Shown here: piece after piece, positions 61,187-64,000 of the stretch
Layout: every line of letters begins with the position of its first letter
Numbering within the stretch: the stretch's first letter is position 1
NCBI RefSeq assembly: GCF_000499285.1
Contig: NZ_AWUN01000003.1
Location: 124,001-188,000, forward strand
Source: Bifidobacterium sp. 7101
GTDB lineage: Bacteria > Actinomycetota > Actinomycetes > Actinomycetales > Bifidobacteriaceae
Length of the DNA: 64,000 nt
Reading direction: 5' to 3'
The notes under the pieces: generated by a model
Told to the model about the DNA's origin: nothing
The model's input: only the letters and a program-made list of their open reading frames with translations
Databases searched by the model: none
Position numbers and translations under genes: made by a program

Positions 61187-62011
61187 TCAGAGGTCCTTGG
61201 CATGGACCATCAGGTAGTCCCAGGCACGGGTGGGGACCAGGGCATGAAGGGCGACCAAAGGTTTGGCGCCGAAGCCCAGAAGGTAGCGTGGACGGGGATG
61301 GCGTACCGTTGAGGCACGGACGATGGCCCTGGCGATAGTGGATGGTTTGGTCAAATGCCTGCTCGAGTACAGTTTGCGTAGTCCGGCTGCAGCCCTAGAT
61401 CCCGACTTTTGATAGGCACTCATGCGGGTGACCGCCTGGAGATGGTCGGCGGCGATTGCGCCCCAGTTGGTGGCGATGGCTCCTGGCTCGATCAGGACCA
61501 CGTCGATGCCGAAGGGTCGCATTTCCATACGCAGTGCGTCGCTGAAGGCTTCAAGGGCGTACTTGGTGGCGTGGTACCAGGCACCCATATAGGTAACCAT
61601 CCGGCCTGCCATGGAAGAGGTGTTGACGATCCGGCCGCGTCTGGCCCGGCGCATGGCGGACAGTACCAGCTGGGTCAGGCGGGCAAGGCCGAAGAGGTTG
61701 ACCTCGAATTGTCGGCGGACCTCATCAATGGAGACCTGCTCGACCGGGCCATAGGAGCCATAGCCGGCGTTGTTGACCAGCAAATCAACCCGCCTCTCCT
61801 TCTGCAGGATTCGTGCGACAGCCTTCTCAATGGAGGCGGAATCTGTCAGGTCCATCTGCACGGCTGTCACCCCTTTGTCGCCCAGCGGCTTCAGTCGTTC
61901 GACACGTCGTCCTGCTGCATACACCCGGTATCCATGCTCGGCGAGCATTCGAGCGGTTTCATACCCTATGCCGCTGGTGGCCCCAGTGACCAGCGCCACT
62001 CGATTGGTCAT
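61187..62011 (-). CDS. Short-chain dehydrogenase/reductase
   Basis: An NAD(P)-dependent oxidoreductase of the classical SDR family. The 274-residue product starts MTNRVALVTGATSGIGYETARML with the TGxxxGxG cofactor loop. It also has LLVNNAGYGSYGP, catalytic Ser in IVNTSSMAGRM, the YHATK (YxxxK) motif and VVLIEPGAIATNW. The C-terminal ~60 residues include a basic, hydrophobic stretch (RHPRPRYLLGFGAKPLVALHALVP), common in this subgroup of putative lipid or retinol-like dehydrogenases. ATG at 62009-62011 follows GGGGTGAGG; the longer frame lacks support. Substrate unknown. Confidence 0.9.
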   Translation of the reverse strand: MTNRVALVTGATSGIGYETARMLAEHGYRVYAAGRRVERLKPLGDKGVTAVQMDLTDSASIEKAVARILQKERRVDLLVNNAGYGSYGPVEQVSIDEVRRQFEVNLFGLARLTQLVLSAMRRARRGRIVNTSSMAGRMVTYMGAWYHATKYALEAFSDALRMEMRPFGIDVVLIEPGAIATNWGAIAADHLQAVTRMSAYQKSGSRAAAGLRKLYSSRHLTKPSTIARAIVRASTVRHPRPRYLLGFGAKPLVALHALVPTRAWDYLMVHAKDL

Positions 62012-62751
62012 TTCCTCACCCCTTTTGACGGACATCCAAGAATTCTGTCTCTTGCCTGTCTTTGAGGCAAAGTATATGACGGCGATCTCAATGCAAAGGC
62101 CTGTACAGTCAGACAAGGCCACTTTTATGATCGATTTGGTAGTACGATACAGCTTTGACATGACTCTTTACCCAGTTCGTTTTAGCTGGTCATAGCTTGC
62201 CGGCCATAGCGAAGAGATGAGCTCAGCATACAACCGATCAATGCTTCGGGATGTAATGGGTCGGAACGAGATGAGAGCTTGTGTGGGGAGGGGGCTATCT
62301 CAATATGTCAGTAAAGATCCACAGGCTATGATTTGCCAGCCTGGTGAATGGGTGATCCGAGGAAGCCTACCAGGGAACCTGAAGATTAATCTGGCTTGGC
62401 ATCGTGTCACCTGCATAAAAACGTGTTTTGGATACCTGTCGTGTCCGCAAAATGGAAGCGCCTGGTCAAATAATGGTCGCGTTTATCGGATTGCCGCAAC
62501 TTCGCTGTACGCTTACCATCAATGCTGATTGCAGATTCCGCAGGAGGTTTCAGCATGCAGGGCACACGATTTACCTATTGGTGGCACGGATTCGATCTGT
62601 GACGCCGCGTGCCTTGTAGGAACGGTTGCATGGATCGGAACCCACCGGCCCTGCAGTCGTCGACAGCATTTCCCGTGCATCGTCACCGCATAGTCGGTAG
62701 GGCAGCACCAGCGACAATGGTTGTAGTAACGGCATGGGAAAGGACAAGCCA
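62012..62751. other. Long intergenic region between the SDR and aminotransferase genes
   Basis: About 740 bases with lower GC than the core genes. A 103-codon plus-strand frame (62217-62528) starts behind GAAGAG placed too close to the ATG, and its product (Cys/Trp-rich, no domain) is not convincing. The last ~100 bases should hold the aminotransferase promoter. No repeat or RNA gene was recognised. Confidence 0.5.
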
Positions 62752-63924
62752 ATGACATTGGCGGATCATATGAATGCCAGGGTCAAAGCTCTGGCGCCGA
62801 GCGACATTCTCGAGTTCAACAAGGACATCGCCGGAATAGACGGCATCGTGAAGCTGACTCTTGGGGAGCCGGACTTCTTTACTCCTGAGCACGTCAAGCA
62901 GGCGGGTATCCAGGCCATCCAAGACAACCACAGTCATTACACCGAGAGTCGCGGCATGCCCAGTCTTCGCAAGGCGGCTGCCGATTATCTTCAGACCAAG
63001 TACGGGCTGGACTACGACCCTGACAGTCAGATTGTGATTACGGCCGGGGCCACGGGGGGCATCTTCTCGGGCCTGACCGCCATGATCAACCCGGGTGATA
63101 CGGTCATTCTGCCCACTCCCATCTTCCCTCTCTATATCCCTATTGCCCAGCTGAGTGGTGCCAAGACCGTCTTCGTCGACACCTCTGACGACGGCTTCAT
63201 TCTCAAGCCGGACAAGCTGGAGGCCGCCGTTAAAAACAGCGATGGTCCGGTCAAGGCCCTGGTGCTCAACTACCCGACCAACCCGACCGGTGTGACCTAT
63301 GCCCGTGAGGATCTGGAGGCCCTGGCCCAGGTGGCACGCAAGCATGGCTTCTTCGTGCTCAGCGATGAGATCTACGCCGAGCTGACCTACCAGGGCACCC
63401 ATGTGTCCATGGGCACCATCCTGCCCGAGCAGACGGTCGTTCTTGGCGGGGTTTCCAAGTCCCATGCCATGACTGGATGGCGGGTCGGCATCGCCGCTGG
63501 CCCCGCTGACGTGATTGATCAAATCAGCAAGGTCAACGAATTCACCATCACTTCGGTTACCACCAATGCCCAGTATGCGGCCCAGGAGGCTCTGACCAAG
63601 GGCATGAACGACACGGATCCGATGCGCGAGGCCTACCGCAAGCGGCGGGACTATCTGGTCAAGGCCCTGCCGGAGGTCGGGCTGGACGTGATCGATCCCA
63701 AGGGGGCCTTCTATATCTTTGCCCGGCTGCCCGAGGGCATGCGCGACAGCTGGAGCTTCGTCTATGACCTGGCTCACAAGGCCAAGGTGGCGGTAATCCC
63801 CGGAGCAAGCTTCGGGCCCGGTGGAGAAGGCTACGTTCGCATCTCCTACGCGGCCTCCATAGAGGATCTGCATACCGCCGTGGAGCGGATCGGCGACTAT
63901 ATGCGCGCTCAAAATCGCAGCTGA
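62752..63924 (+). CDS. Class I/II PLP-dependent aminotransferase
   Basis: A fold-type I aminotransferase resembling PatA/AraT-type enzymes that act on aromatic or other amino acids. The 390-residue product has VKLTLGEPDFFTPEHV, the cofactor-binding TAGATGGIFSGL, NYPTNPTGVTY, SDEIYAELTY, and the Schiff-base lysine in GVSKSHAMTGWRVG, with C-terminal YVRISYA (substrate-carboxylate Arg). ATG 62752 follows AAGGA seven bases upstream; ATG 62734 would add six residues but has a weak site. Donor and acceptor are not predictable from sequence. Confidence 0.9.
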   Translation: MTLADHMNARVKALAPSDILEFNKDIAGIDGIVKLTLGEPDFFTPEHVKQAGIQAIQDNHSHYTESRGMPSLRKAAADYLQTKYGLDYDPDSQIVITAGATGGIFSGLTAMINPGDTVILPTPIFPLYIPIAQLSGAKTVFVDTSDDGFILKPDKLEAAVKNSDGPVKALVLNYPTNPTGVTYAREDLEALAQVARKHGFFVLSDEIYAELTYQGTHVSMGTILPEQTVVLGGVSKSHAMTGWRVGIAAGPADVIDQISKVNEFTITSVTTNAQYAAQEALTKGMNDTDPMREAYRKRRDYLVKALPEVGLDVIDPKGAFYIFARLPEGMRDSWSFVYDLAHKAKVAVIPGASFGPGGEGYVRISYAASIEDLHTAVERIGDYMRAQNRS

Positions 63925-63981
63925 TTCATCTGGCGATTCATCTGACAACCATCAACGAAGACAGTTACCGAGGACTAGAAA

Positions 63982-64000
63982 ATGACCAGTATTCTCATGT
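63982..64000 (+). CDS. Start of a further gene (truncated by window end)
   Basis: ATG 63982 with a GAGGA site nine bases upstream opens a frame (MTSILM) that runs off the window, 57 bases after the aminotransferase stop. Only six codons are visible, so nothing can be said about the product. Confidence 0.4.

Noticed and set aside
62217-62528. 103-codon plus-strand frame between the SDR and aminotransferase genes
   Set aside because: Ribosome-binding site wrongly spaced, atypical composition and no domain; left as intergenic.

Overview
The window is a 64-kb chromosomal segment of a high-GC actinobacterium, almost certainly a Bifidobacterium. The strongest pointer is the xfp-pta-ackA set: phosphoketolase, phosphotransacetylase and acetate kinase, which form the end of the bifid shunt. 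It is supported by WhiB, CarD, LCP and ANTAR genes, the eno-ftsB-DUF501-ppx gene order, and a DNA polymerase I without visible proofreading residues. The species cannot be fixed from the sequence alone. Gene density is high and the content is mostly core genome.

Layout. 0-6 kb: 3' end of mfd, then eno, ftsB-like, DUF501, ppx/gppA, tRNA-Leu(TAA), an FKBP isomerase and greA. 6-14 kb: a HlyIII membrane protein, a PdtaS-type histidine kinase, a WhiB protein, an orphan FtsK/EssC-like double ATPase and two LCP cell-wall ligases. 14-21.5 kb: a second WhiB, a large membrane glycosyltransferase, a DUF5719 gene broken by a frameshift at a G6 tract, a degenerate zincin-like protein, a HAD/phosphomannomutase-like protein and ComF. 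21.4-23.5 kb: an SOS-controlled umuDC operon. 23.5-28.6 kb: a PhoR/PhoP-like (SenX3/RegX3) two-component pair, carD, ispF, and a zinc/manganese-type ABC transporter with a Zur-like operator. 28.6-37.5 kb: folD, rpsA, coaE, uvrB (SOS box inside coaE), terC, pyk and a NUDIX gene. 37.6-46.7 kb: tRNA-Leu(CAA), a PdtaR-type ANTAR regulator, polA, NIF3, a second NUDIX gene, a TetR-controlled ABC/MFS export cassette and tRNA-Pro(TGG). 46.8-56.7 kb: aroA, hisN-like, ackA, pta, xfp and guaA. 56.8-62 kb: a GC-poorer accessory stretch with a PH-like/TetR pair, small orphan ORFs and a coiled-coil plus zinc-ribbon gene pair, then an SDR oxidoreductase. 62.7-64 kb: a class I aminotransferase and the first codons of a further gene.

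How the parts connect. Glycolysis and acetate/ATP production are represented by eno, pyk, xfp, pta and ackA; pyk carries a LacI-type palindrome. DNA repair is represented by mfd, umuDC, uvrB and polA. Two identical LexA-type boxes tie umuDC and uvrB into one SOS response. PdtaS (7.1 kb) and PdtaR (37.8 kb) are a plausible cognate pair although unlinked. A TetR regulator and the export cassette next to it share an ATACC-N3-GGTAT operator.

The least explained part is 57.6-61 kb: orphan proteins in base composition unlike the flanks, with several palindromes and no recognisable mobility gene. Start codons were assigned by eye from Shine-Dalgarno sequences and gene overlaps. All family names rest on motif recognition, not database searches.
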